Positions 36,401 through 48,439 of a stretch of 64,000 nucleotides of DNA are shown piece after piece; within the stretch, counting starts at the first letter, position 1; each line of letters starts with the position of its first letter. Where the stretch lies: assembly GCF_000801105.2 (NCBI RefSeq), contig NC_079512.1, forward strand, positions 2,294,263 to 2,358,262, written 5' to 3'. The notes under the pieces are model-generated. The model had not been told where the DNA came from. It saw only the letters and a list, made by a program, of their open reading frames with translations, and did no database searches. The position numbers were made by a program, and so were the translations under genes. Source of the stretch: Raphanus sativus (lineage: Eukaryota > Streptophyta > Magnoliopsida > Brassicales > Brassicaceae).

Positions 36401-37300
36401 TCACTAAATATTATGTACAAAGGAAACAGAAAATCCTGAAAAATGGAGTTAAGTAATTCCCTCCTTTGCACGTCACATAATAAGAAATGTGTGCCCTATG
36501 TATTACGCGGACAAAACAAGTATAACTAAACAGTATGATATACGCCTATAAAATGTTTATTTGAATACAAAGTTTTTTTTGTTAACTAGGAGGTGTCAGG
36601 TTATTGTAACCTTAACAACTATGTATTAGCATAGATTAGTTATGAAGTATCATGCCACGTACGTATTTCATGCTCGCTTATAAACAGGGATTCGCAATTA
36701 TGTACTAAATAAAAACATATGTTGTTGGTTCACACTACTAACCGATTTTATCAGCACAACCACAACTAATCTGAGATGCTGTAGTTAAGTAATCAATTAG
36801 GCTTTGGTGGAACAAATTTAATAGTAAAACTATTCAAGGTTGCTTGAATTTATGTCCAAGCTATTAAACTTCTAAACAAAACAAAAAAAATAGGATACAA
36901 ATTCAACTCTTTTCTTCTTCATATTAAAAAGGTTTTCATTATTTGTTTAATCCATTTGTTTGAATATATATAAGCACCAAGTCAAGTCAATGACCACACA
37001 GTATTTATTTCTGTTCAATAATATTGTTTGAAATATAAATGAGTATAAAAGTAGCATTTGTAAAAATATTCTCTATTATCTATAATAATCCAAACAGAAA
37101 AAAAAATGATGAATTTTCTGCTGACACGTTGTATTCTCTAAATGGTTGGCACAGGGTAAAAAAACAAAAAAAAATTATAGAAGCTTCGGTTGGAATAAAA
37201 TTCAATAAAAGAATTACTGGTAGAGATTGTCAAATTTTCTCCTTATATTATTATGGTATTGGTTAATACTTGTTACATATTATTTTTACTAATTTTAAAA
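33410..37300. other. Long spacer without recognised gene
   Basis: 33410-33470 holds a short direct repeat (gcttcaccgcttgaag, twice). 34081-34152 holds a perfect 22-bp hairpin. 34300-35250 is less AT-rich and on the minus strand resembles an untranslated retroposon tail, but no RT motif is visible. 35700-36060 has opposed open frames without motifs. 36100-37300 is AT-rich. I see no supported gene. Confidence 0.45.
34081..34152. repeat. Perfect 22-bp inverted repeat
   Basis: acacattttaattcctaatg plus tt (34081-34102) and its exact complement (34131-34152) flank a 28-nt loop made of T and A runs around tgatca. It could be a small foldback insertion. Confidence 0.6.
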
Positions 37301-38133
37301 TATGGTGTTTGTTGTCTAAGTTCCAATGATCAGATGGGTTGGTTCGGTTCTTTGTGAGTGACAAAAAGGTATACTTTAAATAAAGGAAAGAGAGAGAAGA
37401 ATATTTGTTAATTATAATTGCAATTATTAATCTATCTCTTGGGATTGGGTGTCTTCTTCTTCTTCTCTCTCTTTTTGTCTTCGACTGTTCGAAGTTCTTC
37501 TCTTTTCCTGAGTTGTTCCCTGATTCAACCACATCCACAATCTCTCTTTTGTTGGGTTCTCTCTCAGGTCGTGATTTTATATCATTATAATAATCGATTG
37601 TTCTTGGTTTCTTGATTTTTTTTTTATAACGACTGTTCTTGGTTTCTTGATTATAACCTATGATTGATATGTACTTTCTTTCTTTCTATTTAAAAAAAAT
37701 TCCTTTTTGAAAAGAAATTATCATCTTCTCCGTGTTTACCACCGTCACCGTTTATGAAAGTATGAAATCATCAGAAACATATAAAGAAAAGAAAAACACT
37801 TTATACATCGATCTTTCATGATTTCATCATCATCTTTCTGCTCAATCATTTTTTTGTTCGCGTCACTGAAATTGAAGTTCAAAAACTTTTATTCCGTATC
37901 AAAAAGATTATCAGGGTTTTAATTTCTTTATTTTTTTTCATCTGTAATTGCGGCGTGAGAATACGATGTGTTAACAAGATTGTTCCTATTTTTTTTAATT
38001 ATCAAAGAATCAAAACTTACACGTCTCTCTTTCTCTTTCTCATTCTCTTACAGGGAAACTCGTTTTCAGACAAAACATCAAAAACTCTAATAACAACATT
38101 CTGATTACCAAAAAAAAAACACAACAAAAGCAC
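37300..38133 (+). promoter_or_regulatory. BLH3 5' leader with a leader intron
   Basis: A CT-rich leader (cttcttcttctctctctttt, near 37450) is followed by a likely 5' UTR intron: donor after tctctcag (37567, gtcgtg) and acceptor ctcttacag ending 38053. The exon then runs through A-rich sequence to the BLH3 ATG at 38134. BEL1-type genes commonly have such leader introns. The boundary positions are inference. Confidence 0.5.
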
Positions 38134-39894
38134 ATGGCAGTTTATTACCCAACTAGTGTCGGCATGCAATCTCTCTACCAAGAACCCATCTACCTCAACG
38201 AACAACCACAACAACAACAGCAACAACAAGCTTCCTCCTCCGCCGCTTCTTTCTCCGGCGCCGGCGCCGGAGTAAACTGCCTCGAAATCCCAAACTCCGT
38301 ACCAAACGAGATGGTCTTCATCCCACCAACGAGCGACACATCTCTCATCAACGGAAACGTAACGGTGGTCTCAAGCAACGATCTAAGCTTCCACGGCGGT
38401 GGACTCTCCTTAAGCCTCGGTAACCAGATCCAATACCATTACCACAACCTCTCTAACCAGTTGAATTACAACAATCATCATCAGAACCCTGATGACAACG
38501 TGAAGAGTCATCATCATCATCAAGTTCCTTCCTTTGGATTCTACAACAACGGGTTTGTGAGTAGTGTCCTAAGATCTCGTTACCTTAAACCAACGCAACA
38601 GTTGCTAGATGAGGTCGTCAGCGTCAAGAAGACAAACAAGAACAACAACGAGAAAGGTCAAGACTTTACTAACGGGTCTAAACCTAATGATAACAACAAC
38701 AACACAGAGAAGAACGACCAAAACTTGTCGCCTACGGAACGTCAAGAGCTTCAGAGCAAGAAGAGCAAGCTCTTAACGATGGTCGACGAGGTTGACAAGA
38801 GGTACAACCAATACTACCATCAGATGGAGGCTTTAGCTTCGTCTTTCGAGATGGTAGCCGGTCACGGAGCGGCTAAGCCTTACACATCGGTGGCGCTGAA
38901 CAGAATCTCCCGCCATTTTCGGTGTCTGAGGGATGCGATAAAGGAACAGGTTCAGGTGATCAGAGGGAAGCTTGGGGAGAACAAGGAGTCTTGTGAAGAT
39001 CAGCAAGGGGAGAGGATACCGCGTCTTAGGTATTTAGATCAGAGGTTGAGACAGCAGAGAGCTTTGCATCAACAGCTTGGTATGGTTAGACCAAGTTGGA
39101 GACCACAGAGAGGCTTGCCTGAAAACTCTGTCTCTATACTCCGCGCTTGGCTCTTTGAACACTTCCTTCATCCGTAAGTATTTCATCTAAATTGTTAATA
39201 TTAGTTTCGTCTCAGTGGTCATTCGAACCGGAGACCTCTAACACAATGGATAGGATCCTTTCCATTTGAGCTAAAGTCCTCTGGTTAGAGACCACTTTCT
39301 TTATTTAGTTTATAACCATATCAAACCTTTTTTTTTGTAGATATCCTAAGGAGTCAGAGAAGATCATGCTTGCTAAGCAGACAGGACTATCTAAAAACCA
39401 GGTAATTAAGACAAGAAAACATGATCTTACTTCTGTTGTTGGTTTCAACTTTCAATCTTTTGGTCTTTGCTTTTATTTGAATAGTTCTTTGGTTCTTGAC
39501 AATGTCTTAGGTTGCAAACTGGTTTATCAACGCGAGAGTTCGGCTATGGAAGCCGATGATCGAAGAGATGTATAAAGAAGAGTTTGGAGATTCACCAGAG
39601 CTACTCTCAAACTCTAATCAAGACGACAGCAGCAACAAGAAGAAAAGAATGAATGAAACGTCTCAGCTCAAACACGAAGACTCTTCTTCGTCTCAGCAAC
39701 AGAATCATGGAAACAACAACATCCATTATACATCTGATGCAGAAGAAAACCTAATCTTTGCAGATCCCAAGCCAGACAGCTTGATGAACTATAACGGGTT
39801 TGGTGTGGGTGATTACAATGGATACATTGGCCTTGGTAACCAGCAAGATGGCAGATTCTCTAATCCCCATCAGTTACACGACTTTGTCGTCTGA
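38134..39894 (+). CDS. BLH3: BLH3, BEL1-like homeodomain protein
   Basis: Three coding exons (38134-39173, 39341-39401, 39511-39894) join in frame to 494 residues. The N-terminal part is Gln/Asn/His-rich and includes GLSLSLG. The SKY motif [20 protein letters not shown] (about residue 145) and the BEL domain ([20 protein letters not shown] through [11 protein letters not shown]) mediate pairing with KNOX partners. The TALE homeodomain spans all three exons: [19 protein letters not shown], then [20 protein letters not shown]. The acidic, Asn-rich tail ends HDFVV. From memory this is BLH3 (At1g75410), a nuclear regulator of meristem and flowering transitions. No defect is seen. Intron 1 holds a tRNA-like segment. 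Confidence 0.93.
39214..39296 (-). repeat. tRNA-like (SINE) segment in BLH3 intron 1
   Basis: On the minus strand: agtggtc at the 5' end pairs with gaccact at the 3' end, with an A-box-like ttagctcaaatgg and a B box cggttcgaatgacc between. It occupies half of the 167-bp intron, antisense to BLH3. The likely origin is a tRNA-derived SINE or tRNA pseudogene; no CCA end or convincing anticodon arm is visible. Confidence 0.5.
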
Positions 39895-40506
39895 AAAGAG
39901 CTTTCACAAGCTCATGAAAACTGGTAATGCCAGTTGATTGGATTCTTGAAGCGCAAGCAAGTAAAAAGACGCTTCTATAGATAGGAGGGGTGTATACCTG
40001 TAATATTTGTGGTGGGGCATATGGTGAAAGGTTATAGATATTGTGGAAACTGTAGATAGTCTCTCTTTTATATTTGTATATGGAAACTGAGCCTTATATA
40101 CACTTTGGTAAGCCAGTATTGTAATGTTTTTTTGTGTATAAACAAAATACCTTTTCAAGTGTGAACATACATTGAGATCAACTCCTTTTCATGTGGGCAT
40201 GTTTCAGCTGTATGGATCTTTTACCTCTATGCTTAGAACAAAACCCTTTCTTCGAATCTTCGATGTAGAGTCTTTGGAGGAGGGTTTAATCCATTTGGAG
40301 CTGATGGAACGCCATTTGGAGAATGACTTATTAGACGGGGGGGTTTGCTACTGCAACTAGGTTCCACCATCTTCAGAGCTTTCCCCCACAACTGTTTTTA
40401 CAGAAAATATTACTATTTCTTTTTTAAGAAATTCTTCTTCTTTACCAAATATAAATATATTACGTGCAGCACTATAATTATTTATCAACTTATCATATAT
40501 ATAAAA
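39895..40506 (+). other. BLH3 3' UTR and spacer
   Basis: Likely BLH3 3' UTR to about 40150 (several tgtatata and ttgtaatg polyadenylation-like motifs near 40060-40130), then non-coding spacer. Confidence 0.45.
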
Positions 40507-41183
40507 CTAGGTGTTTTCCTGCACCATGTGCAGTAAAAGAATTTTAAAATATTTTTTAAAAGATAAATATAAATTATATTTATTTTTATTAATATTATAA
40601 ATTTTCTTTTTTCTTATCAATATTTTAATATAAATTTGATTTAACTGAACTTTAAAATTAAGATAAAATCAATTTTGTTTATTTGAATTATATTTAAGAA
40701 TGTGCATGTATATATTTAAAATTATAATCTTAGGTAGATTTTTCTATCTATTTATTTTAATTAAATATATTAAATAAATATGTAAAACTTCAGAATTGTC
40801 AAAAATTATAATTAAACAATATTTATAAAATCTGTAAATATATATAAGAAACTAATGATTTTACGATTTAATTTTATTTTATGATTTAATTTTATAATTT
40901 TCTAAAAATATGTATAAATTTTTGAAATATTTTTAATTTAAATGATATTTCAAAATTTGAAATTCCATAATTGAATATATTTATTTTAATGATGATTTAT
41001 ATGTTATTGCCATATTTTAAAAAAGTCCAAAAATATAAATCGATAATAAATATAATATATGAGTTATTACCATATTTTAAAAATTTTATCAAAAATATAA
41101 ATTAACATTATATATAATTGTCCATGTCATATTAATCTATAAGACATGTCATCAATTTTAGTAGCTATGTCACAATTATTAAT
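40507..41183 (-). mobile_element. Helitron copy, 5'-truncated
   Basis: Minus-strand 3' end CTAG|T at 40510-40507 with a perfect hairpin ctgcac-cat-gtgcag (40519-40533) about 8 bp inside. The rest is AT-rich and similar to the adjacent copy (shared gtccatgtcatatt.. and gacatgtcatcaat). It runs up to the 3' end of the neighbouring copy at 41184, so its own 5' end is missing or displaced. Confidence 0.55.
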
Positions 41184-41919
41184 CTAGGTGTTTTCATGCA
41201 CCATGTGTAGTGATGAATTTTTTAAAAATTAAATTTTATATTTTAAAATGTAATTTATTAATATTATATATTTTATTATTTTGACTAATAATTAATACAA
41301 ATATCATTAATTAAGCATAAAATTAAGAGAAAATATTTTTTTATTTTAAATTATATTTAAGAATATATATGTATATATATAAAGTTAAAATCTTAGATAA
41401 AAAAAATTATCTATTTCATTTGGTTAAATTATTATATCAACTTGTACAAAATTACTAAAAATCATATAAAATTGTATAGTTATCAAAATTTAAAACTAAA
41501 TAATATTTATATAATTTGTAGATATCTAAAAGAAACTAATGATATTACGATTTATTTTTTTTAATTCAGAAAATTTAGAAAATTTTAGATAATAAAAATT
41601 TTATTATTATAAAAGTAAAATTATATAATATTTTGAAATTCAAAATATCATATTTGAATATATTTATTTTAGTGATGATTTATGAGTTATTACCATATTC
41701 TATAAAGTTTACCAAAAATATAAATCAATATTAAATGTAATATATGAGTTATTGTCATATTCTAAAAAGATTTCCAAAAATATATATTAGCATTAAATGT
41801 AATTGTCCATGTCATATTTAACCATATGACATGTCATCAATCTTAATAGCCACGTCACATTTTTTTGTGTGAAAACGATTGTAGAAAAGACATGTGGCAA
41901 ATCACTTCTCAAATATAGA
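41184..41919 (-). mobile_element. Helitron copy in tandem, 0.74 kb
   Basis: Minus-strand 5' end TCTATATTTGAGAAGTGA (41919) and 3' end CTAG (41187-41184) with an imperfect version of the same hairpin (tgcaccatgtgta). It is head-to-tail with the copy at 40507-41183. The base flanking the 5' end is G rather than the usual A, so termini are less certain than for the Helitron at 24178. Confidence 0.5.
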
Positions 41920-41929
41920 CTAGGGGATA

Positions 41930-42600
41930 GTTTATTACACATTACCACCAAAAAAATTGATCGACAAAAAACAATAAAAAACAATTGTATGAATGCACGG
42001 ATCATATTCTAAGTATAAGTTCCTTGTGTCAGAATTGAGAAATTCTAAACCGTAAAACTAAACAATATAAACTGTAAAATTATTATACTTATAAATGTTA
42101 TTAAATAATTCTTTAACACAGGTTAATTTTTAATAATATATTATTTTACTAAATGAAACTATAAATGTCCAGATAAAAAAACTACCGTGAATGTATTTGA
42201 CATTAAAATAAGTTGTAGCCTCCATTTAAAAATTTAAAACCGAAAAACCTAAACCTCTAAAATTGTAATAAAACTATAATAGACCTATCACATATGTGTG
42301 ACGCGGATTTGAATTCTCCTAAAAAATCAAAAACTATTCCATCTATGAAAAATAACTAAAATAATTATGTAAAAAATCTAAATTGTATATAAAATTAAAA
42401 ATAATTAAATTATGTACTAAAATCATAATTTAAATGAAAAATTGTCTAAAACTAATATGCGCGAGTTTGTTTTTAAATCGAGAAACAGTTCACTGCTCAA
42501 CTTTAATACGGTCCTAGGGCCACCACTTAAGATACATGGCTGTAGATTTTTTGTGAACTGCTGAAAGTCTTAAAGAATGTTTATCTCTTTCTTTCAAGCT
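41930..42600. other. AT-rich spacer and TNL promoter
   Basis: No gene is recognised. The 42600-42739 stretch is the presumed promoter and 5' leader of the TNL gene. Confidence 0.4.
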
Positions 42601-42868
42601 TCTTCTCTGGAAACGCGTTTTTAACGTTCAAACAAAAAACGCGTTTATGCCCCCCGCTTTCATATAACCTTCCAAGACTCACTCAAGGTATCTAAATTTT
42701 CGGTTATCTTCAACTTATCATTTACCTAGAGCATCTCTCATGGCTTCTTCTTCTTCTAGGTCTCGTAACTACAGCTACAATAGCCCTGTTCGTTTGGTTG
42801 CCGCCGGTTTCAGCGTCGGCGTCGGCGTCGGCGTCGGCGTCAGCGGCTGCGTCAAACTCGTTTATCTG

Positions 42869-45003
42869 ATGTTCGTTTCATAGACGCTGACGCTGACGCC
42901 GACGCTGACGCCAACACTGATTGTTGTTCGTTTCGAAGACGCAGGAAATTGACGCAGCCGCATGACGCAGACGCATGATGCTGTTTTGGGTTGTTCGTTT
43001 GATTGACGCTGCGACTATTTTCATTTATTCATATTTTATTTTTAAAAAATTGTAAAATTGTATTTTAAATAAATAAAATGTAGTTTAAATATATTTACAT
43101 CCATAAGAATATTATTTTCAATTGGTAATAAATTTTTGGTCAAATATAAAAATATAAAAATATTTGATGTCATAAATCATAAGCTAAATAAAAATAAAAA
43201 TAATACATCAAAATATTTTATAATTATAATCAATCATATTAAAAAAATTATATTGAAGTAAATATGATAAAATTATATATTTTATTTTTATAAATATAAG
43301 ATATTTATGTTTATATGACAGATATGTTAAACATTATGAGATTATATAAATAAAATAAAATATTTATGCTTAAAATATAATATAATGACAGAACGGTTTA
43401 ATATTAGGAAACTATATAAATGTTAGTTGGTTGTTATGATGATATTTATGCTTAAAATAAAATATGCTTAGACCATCTCTACCATATTCACTTGTGATGT
43501 TTTCACACAAAGCTTGGATGATGTATTAAAATTGCTACAACATGGTCAACATAAGATATATTGTCAACATCATTTTAGTAAATATGAAACAAGAAGACAG
43601 AGCCTCACTTATCATAACAAAAGTAGAGAAACCGGAGAGAGGGGTTTGACTTCAAAGTTACTTTTCATATACAGACTAAGAAAATGTAAGAGAGCATTGA
43701 TTAAAAAAAAAAAAAAACGTAAGAGAGTGATGTACAAAAACGAGCTCTGGCTCAATCAAAATGAAAACTACTTCCAACGATCATGTTCATGTGACTGAAG
43801 CTATGATTCTTAGCCGAGCAGGCTCTTGACTCTGTTCTTAGCAAGTGCCTCCTCGTCCAGTTCCAAATCTTCGGGAACAGCACTTCCCCATGCGTCTATT
43901 TTCTTCTCTTCAACCTTCTTTGGGCTCTCTGTTCACCAAGACACCATTCATTGTTTTGTTAGCACAAGCATACAAACGACATTACAAAAAGATATGCAGA
44001 AATGTGTGTGAGCTTGAGACGAGAGAGCCTGCAAAAAACAAATGCAATGAGGTCAGTATTAGTACATGTCTGAAGAACAAACATAAACAAACGAGAACAA
44101 ACAGAAATAAGCAAAGCCAAAGGCTGTGAAACGTATAAACATCAGACTGATTGGCTATAAGCAACCTTAACATAACCTCTAATGTGCAAAAATACTGCAT
44201 CAGTCTAAACCTCAAACAGTTGCAGATACTCAACGAAACTATAGACCATAGTAATCACAAGAAACATATTAACATGAGTGAAAGATCAGAAACAATAAGC
44301 AAGCTTAACATGAGTGGAAGAACAAGGACATACAGACACATGATGCATGAGAGAAACCATTAAGCTCAAGAACATGATCATAAATACAGAACCAAACGCA
44401 TGAACCTAGAGCAAAGACAACACAAGACAAAGCAATTAAAAAGTGAAAAGCTGAAACTGAAGCTACGATCCTATATTAAAACTGAAGCTGAAATTGAAGC
44501 TACTATGAACAGAGAACAGAGATCATCTCGGCTACACTATCAGTATCAGTATACAAAACGATTACAACCAATGCTTTAGAACAGAGACAGATACCTCAAA
44601 GAGAGAGAGCTCGAGTGGTTTGCGTCGGAGAAGAGAGAGAGCTCGCGTCCGAGATCGAGAGAGAGAGTTCGGGAGATGGGTTTTCGTCGGGAGATCGAGA
44701 GAGAGAACTGCGCCGGAGAAGAGATAGAGAGCACTGCGTTTACGCCGGAGATCGAAAGAGGGAGCTGGGTTCGAGATCGAGAGAGAGTTGGAGAAGAAAG
44801 CTGTCTGCGTCAATGGAGGTGAGTCTGCGTCAATAGGTTTAGATATTTTTGTAATTAGGAAATCAAGTTAGGGGTAAAACGGTAAATAGGTAAAGTAGAC
44901 GCAGAAAAAATGACGCGGCCGCTGGTTTTTTCGGCGTCTTGACGCTGGACGCTGCGTCTAGACGCAGACGCCGACGCCGGTACCTGCGTCGATGAAACGA
45001 ACA
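42869..45003. mobile_element. Inner nested element with related ends
   Basis: A second pair of related ends lies inside: atgttcgtttcatagacgc at 42869 and, on the other strand from 45003, tgttcgtttcatcgacgc. Two further same-direction ends (tgttcgttt at about 42924 and 42992) occur on the left only. This suggests repeated insertion of one family into itself. No target duplication was identified for the inner copy. Confidence 0.45.
43810..44820 (-). pseudogene. Captured gene fragment in the Harbinger-like element
   Basis: A last coding exon (43928-43810) with an AG acceptor encodes SPKKVEEKKIDAWGSAVPED then LELDEEALAKNRVKSLLG and a stop. Upstream are intron-like sequence and, at about 44820-44600, a CT-rich leader-like exon with a donor (gag|gtatctg). 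The middle coding exons are missing. I do not recognise the acidic Lys/Glu-rich protein. Retained intron sequence means a DNA-level capture, not retroposition. Confidence 0.5.
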
Positions 45004-48000
45004 AGCTTTGTGCGAAAATCATTGCCGCAGACGCAGACGCCGGACCTGCGGCAACCAAACGAACATCACTAATGTCTTCGCGAGCTTCCACGGGGCGGAT
45101 GTCCGTAAAACACTTCTCAGTCACATACGCGAACAGTTCAACCGCAACGGAATCACTATGTTTGACGATCAAGAGATTGAGAGAAGCGCAACAATATCCC
45201 CTTCACTCACCAAAGCCATAAAAGAATCGAGGATCTCGATTGTGATTCTCTCCAAGAGGTATGCTTCGTCAGGTTGGTGCTTGGATGAACTGGTGGAGAT
45301 ATTGGAGTGTAGGAGAGCTATGGGACAGATAGTGATGACCATCTTCTATGGAGTGGAGCCATCCCATGTACGGAAACAGATTGGAGACTTCGGGATAGCC
45401 TTCAGTGAAACTTGTGCACGTAAGAACCCTACGGACGAGCGAAGGCAGAAATGGATCAACGCTTTGAACGATGTTGGCAACATTGAGGGTGAAGACTTCC
45501 TAAGATGGTACTTGCTCTTTTAAATTATTTCTTATGTTGGTCATTGATATTTTTTTAATAAATAAAAAAATTAAGAGGTCTCCTATTTTGTGATAAATAG
45601 GAGAAATGTTATCTCTATGACTATTTGACAGGAAATATCTTTTTTCTCTCTAATATATTAGGGACAATGAAGCAAAAATGATCAAGAAAATTGCAAAAGA
45701 TGTTCTTGACAAACTGAATGCTACAGTACCTTCTAAGGATTTTGATGGTATGGAGGGACTTGACGGTCATTTGACAGAAATGGAGTCTTTGCTAGATTTA
45801 GAGGATGATGGAGTTAAGATGGTCGCAATCTATGGTCCTGCGGGCATTGGTAAGACGACCATTGCTAGAGCTTTACACAGCCTAATCCGTGATAGGTTTC
45901 AGCTTACTTGTTTTGTGGACAACCGTAAGGGAAGCTACTCACCTGGTCTTGATGATTATGGTCTGAAGTTGCGTTTACAAGAAGAGCTTCTCTCGAATAT
46001 TCTGAACCAGAATTGTATTATGACTATAAGCCATCTTGGTGTGGTAAAAGAAAGGCTATGCGACAAGAGAGTACTTATCATTCTCGATGACGTGGACAAC
46101 ATAAGACAGTTAGAGGCGTTGGCTAATGAGCCTACATGGTTTGGTTCTGGAAGTAGGATAGTAGTTACCACAGAAAACAAAGAGCTTCTACAGCAACATG
46201 GCATCAACAATACGTACCATGTGGGGTTTCCATCTGATGTAGAAGCTATCGATATCTTGCGTAAATACGCTTTTCGAAAACGTTGTCCACATGATGATGA
46301 TTTTGAAGTGATTGCTGAAAGGATCACGGAGCTTTGTGGTAAGCTCCCACTGGGTCTACGTGTGGTGGGTTCATCTTTGCGAGGGAAGACGAAGGTAGAA
46401 GAGTGGGAAGAAGTAATGCAGAGGCTAGAGACTGTTCTTGATCGAGATATCGAGGACGTCCTAAGAGTCGGCTATGAACATTTAGATGAGAATGATCAAT
46501 ATCTATTTCTCCACATTGCCGTCTTCTTCAACTATAAAGATGGTGGTGATGTCGTGAAAGCCATATCCGCTGATGGTGATGATCATTTGGAGGTCAAACG
46601 TGGGTTGAAGATCCTCGCCAATAGATCTCTCATTGATCTATCTGAAAACGGGAAAAGAATAGTGATGCACAAACTACTACAGCGAATGGCTAGACAAGTC
46701 ATTCGTAGACAAGAGCCTTCGAAACGCCAAGTACTAGTGGACGCTAATGAGATTTGTGGTGTCCTCGAAAATGGAACAGTAAGTTCTGTTTCTTTCTTTT
46801 ATATAAACTAGTATGTTGTATTCATATTTTAAACAAGTCATACGTGTAGGGGGATGCTAAATAGTTTTTTTTTTTTTTTTTTGGAATTTTGTTTAGGGTA
46901 CTGGAGTTGTGTCCGGCATATCATTTGATATATCAAGAATCGATGAAGTAATGATAGGCAAGAAAGCTTTTAAAAAAATGCCTAATCTTCGATACCTCAG
47001 GGTCTACAAAAGCAGAGCTGGTGGGAATGATAGAATGATGTACATACCTGATACGATGGAGCTTCCTCGTCGTCTAAGGTTACTACATTGGGAGGCATAC
47101 CCAAATAAGTGTCTTCCTCCTACATTTCATCCGGGATATCTTGTAGAACTTGAAATGACATGTAGCCAACTCGAGTACCTCTGGCAAGGAGCTCAGGTTG
47201 GTGTTGTTACTACTTAACACTATATGAATATATACTTTATGTCATGTTATATAATGATGTTGTTTTGCATTTCAGCTGCTTAAGAATCTTACGAAGATGG
47301 ATTTGTCAGGCTCTTCTCGTTTGAAGGAGCTACCGGATCTTTCCAATGCTAAAAATTTGGAGACGTTAAATCTGAGAGGTTGCATGAGGTTGGTAGAGAT
47401 TCCTTCCTCCTTTTCGCATCTTCACAAACTAAAGAAGTTGAAGATGGGTGGCTGCATAAACTTAGAAGTCATTCCATCTCACATGAACTTGGCGTCTCTC
47501 GATTCAGTCGACATGCAAGGATGCTCAAAACTGAGGAAATTTCCAGACATGTCCACCAACATAAGAAAACTGGATATATCCAAGACAGCGGTCGAAGATG
47601 TACCTGCATCGATAGCGACGTGGTCACGTCTTGAGTCTCTTTCTATGTGGAACAATGGAAAGCTCAAGGGGATAACACATCTTCCCCTGAATGTACTTTT
47701 GGTGAACGTAAGCTACTCCGGGATTGAGAAGATACCAGATTGCATGAAGGCTCTTCATCAGCTTCAGGAACTTAATCTCTCTGGCTGCAGAAGACTCGGT
47801 TCGTTGCCAGAGCTCCCTGGCTCACTCAACAACCTATACGCTGACGACTGCGAATCACTGGAGTCTGTGTTTTTCCATACGAAACACACTCCAGACACGG
47901 TGCTTAGCTTCATCAACAACTTCAAACTGAGCCGACAAGCACGGCGAGAAATCATCATAGGATCCTTGTTCCGTGGAAGCGCTCTCTTACCAGGAAGGGA

Positions 48001-48439
48001 AGTACCCGTAGAGTTCCATCGCCACCGAGCCAGAGGAAACTCGTTGACCATTCCTCATTGTGCTTCCTCCACGTTCAAGGTTTGCGTTGTGATCTCCCCG
48101 AACCCTAGGAAAAACAGAGAATATATGACTTCGCAGCTACTGTGTTGTCGCATATTCGGCAAGGACGACTTGTACCCCACTGACAGGGAATTCTACATAG
48201 GCGATGATGTCTCGAAATATCGAGCGGAACATCTGTTTATATTTCACTCTCACTTACTTGACGAATACATCAACCCAGCTAAAGTGAGGACAGAGATAAC
48301 GTTCGAATTTAGCAGCCCATCCAGCGTCTTCAATATTACTGAGTGTGGTGCCAAGATCTGTACCCAACAAACCATCCAAGGAAGCTATGAATCTGAATCA
48401 GAGCATCTACATACCAAAAAAATAATTTCTAAACCTTAA

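Larger units (their letters stand above)
42782..45070. mobile_element. Harbinger-like element inside the TNL, 2.29 kb
   Basis: Ends agccctgttcgtttggttgc and, on the other strand, agtgatgttcgtttggttgc: inverted repeats of about 26 bp with four mismatches. A 3-bp duplication aat lies at 42779-42781 and 45071-45073. Excision restores the TIR frame exactly (SYN then VFASF). The GTTCGTTTGGTTG-type end and 3-bp duplication suggest PIF/Harbinger, although aat is not the classic TTA/TAA. GACGCY-rich arrays lie under each terminus. No transposase was found. Confidence 0.75.
42740..48439 (+). pseudogene. TIR-NB-LRR resistance gene split by a transposon
   Basis: TNL-type immune receptor. ATG 42740 opens MASSSSRSRNYSYN and is then cut by a 2.29-kb insertion; the TIR domain resumes at 45071-45507 ([30 protein letters not shown] with the NADase Glu). 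NB-ARC exon 45662-46778: P-loop GPAGIGKTTIAR, kinase-2 VLIILDDVD, RNBS-B GSRIVVTTEN, GKLPLGLRVVGSSLRGK and MHKLLQRMA in place of MHD. LRR exons 46897-47196 and 47276-48439, with a C-terminal C-JID domain (about 47930-48350). Apart from the insertion all joints are in frame. Read through the element, the original start hits a stop; an ATG at 45008 inside the element is in frame with the TIR. It is therefore disrupted but possibly still expressed. Confidence 0.85.

Noticed and set aside
44562..44836. Arg/Glu- and Ser/Leu-rich frames on both strands
   Set aside because: They come from a GA/CT-rich leader-like repeat inside the Harbinger-like element.
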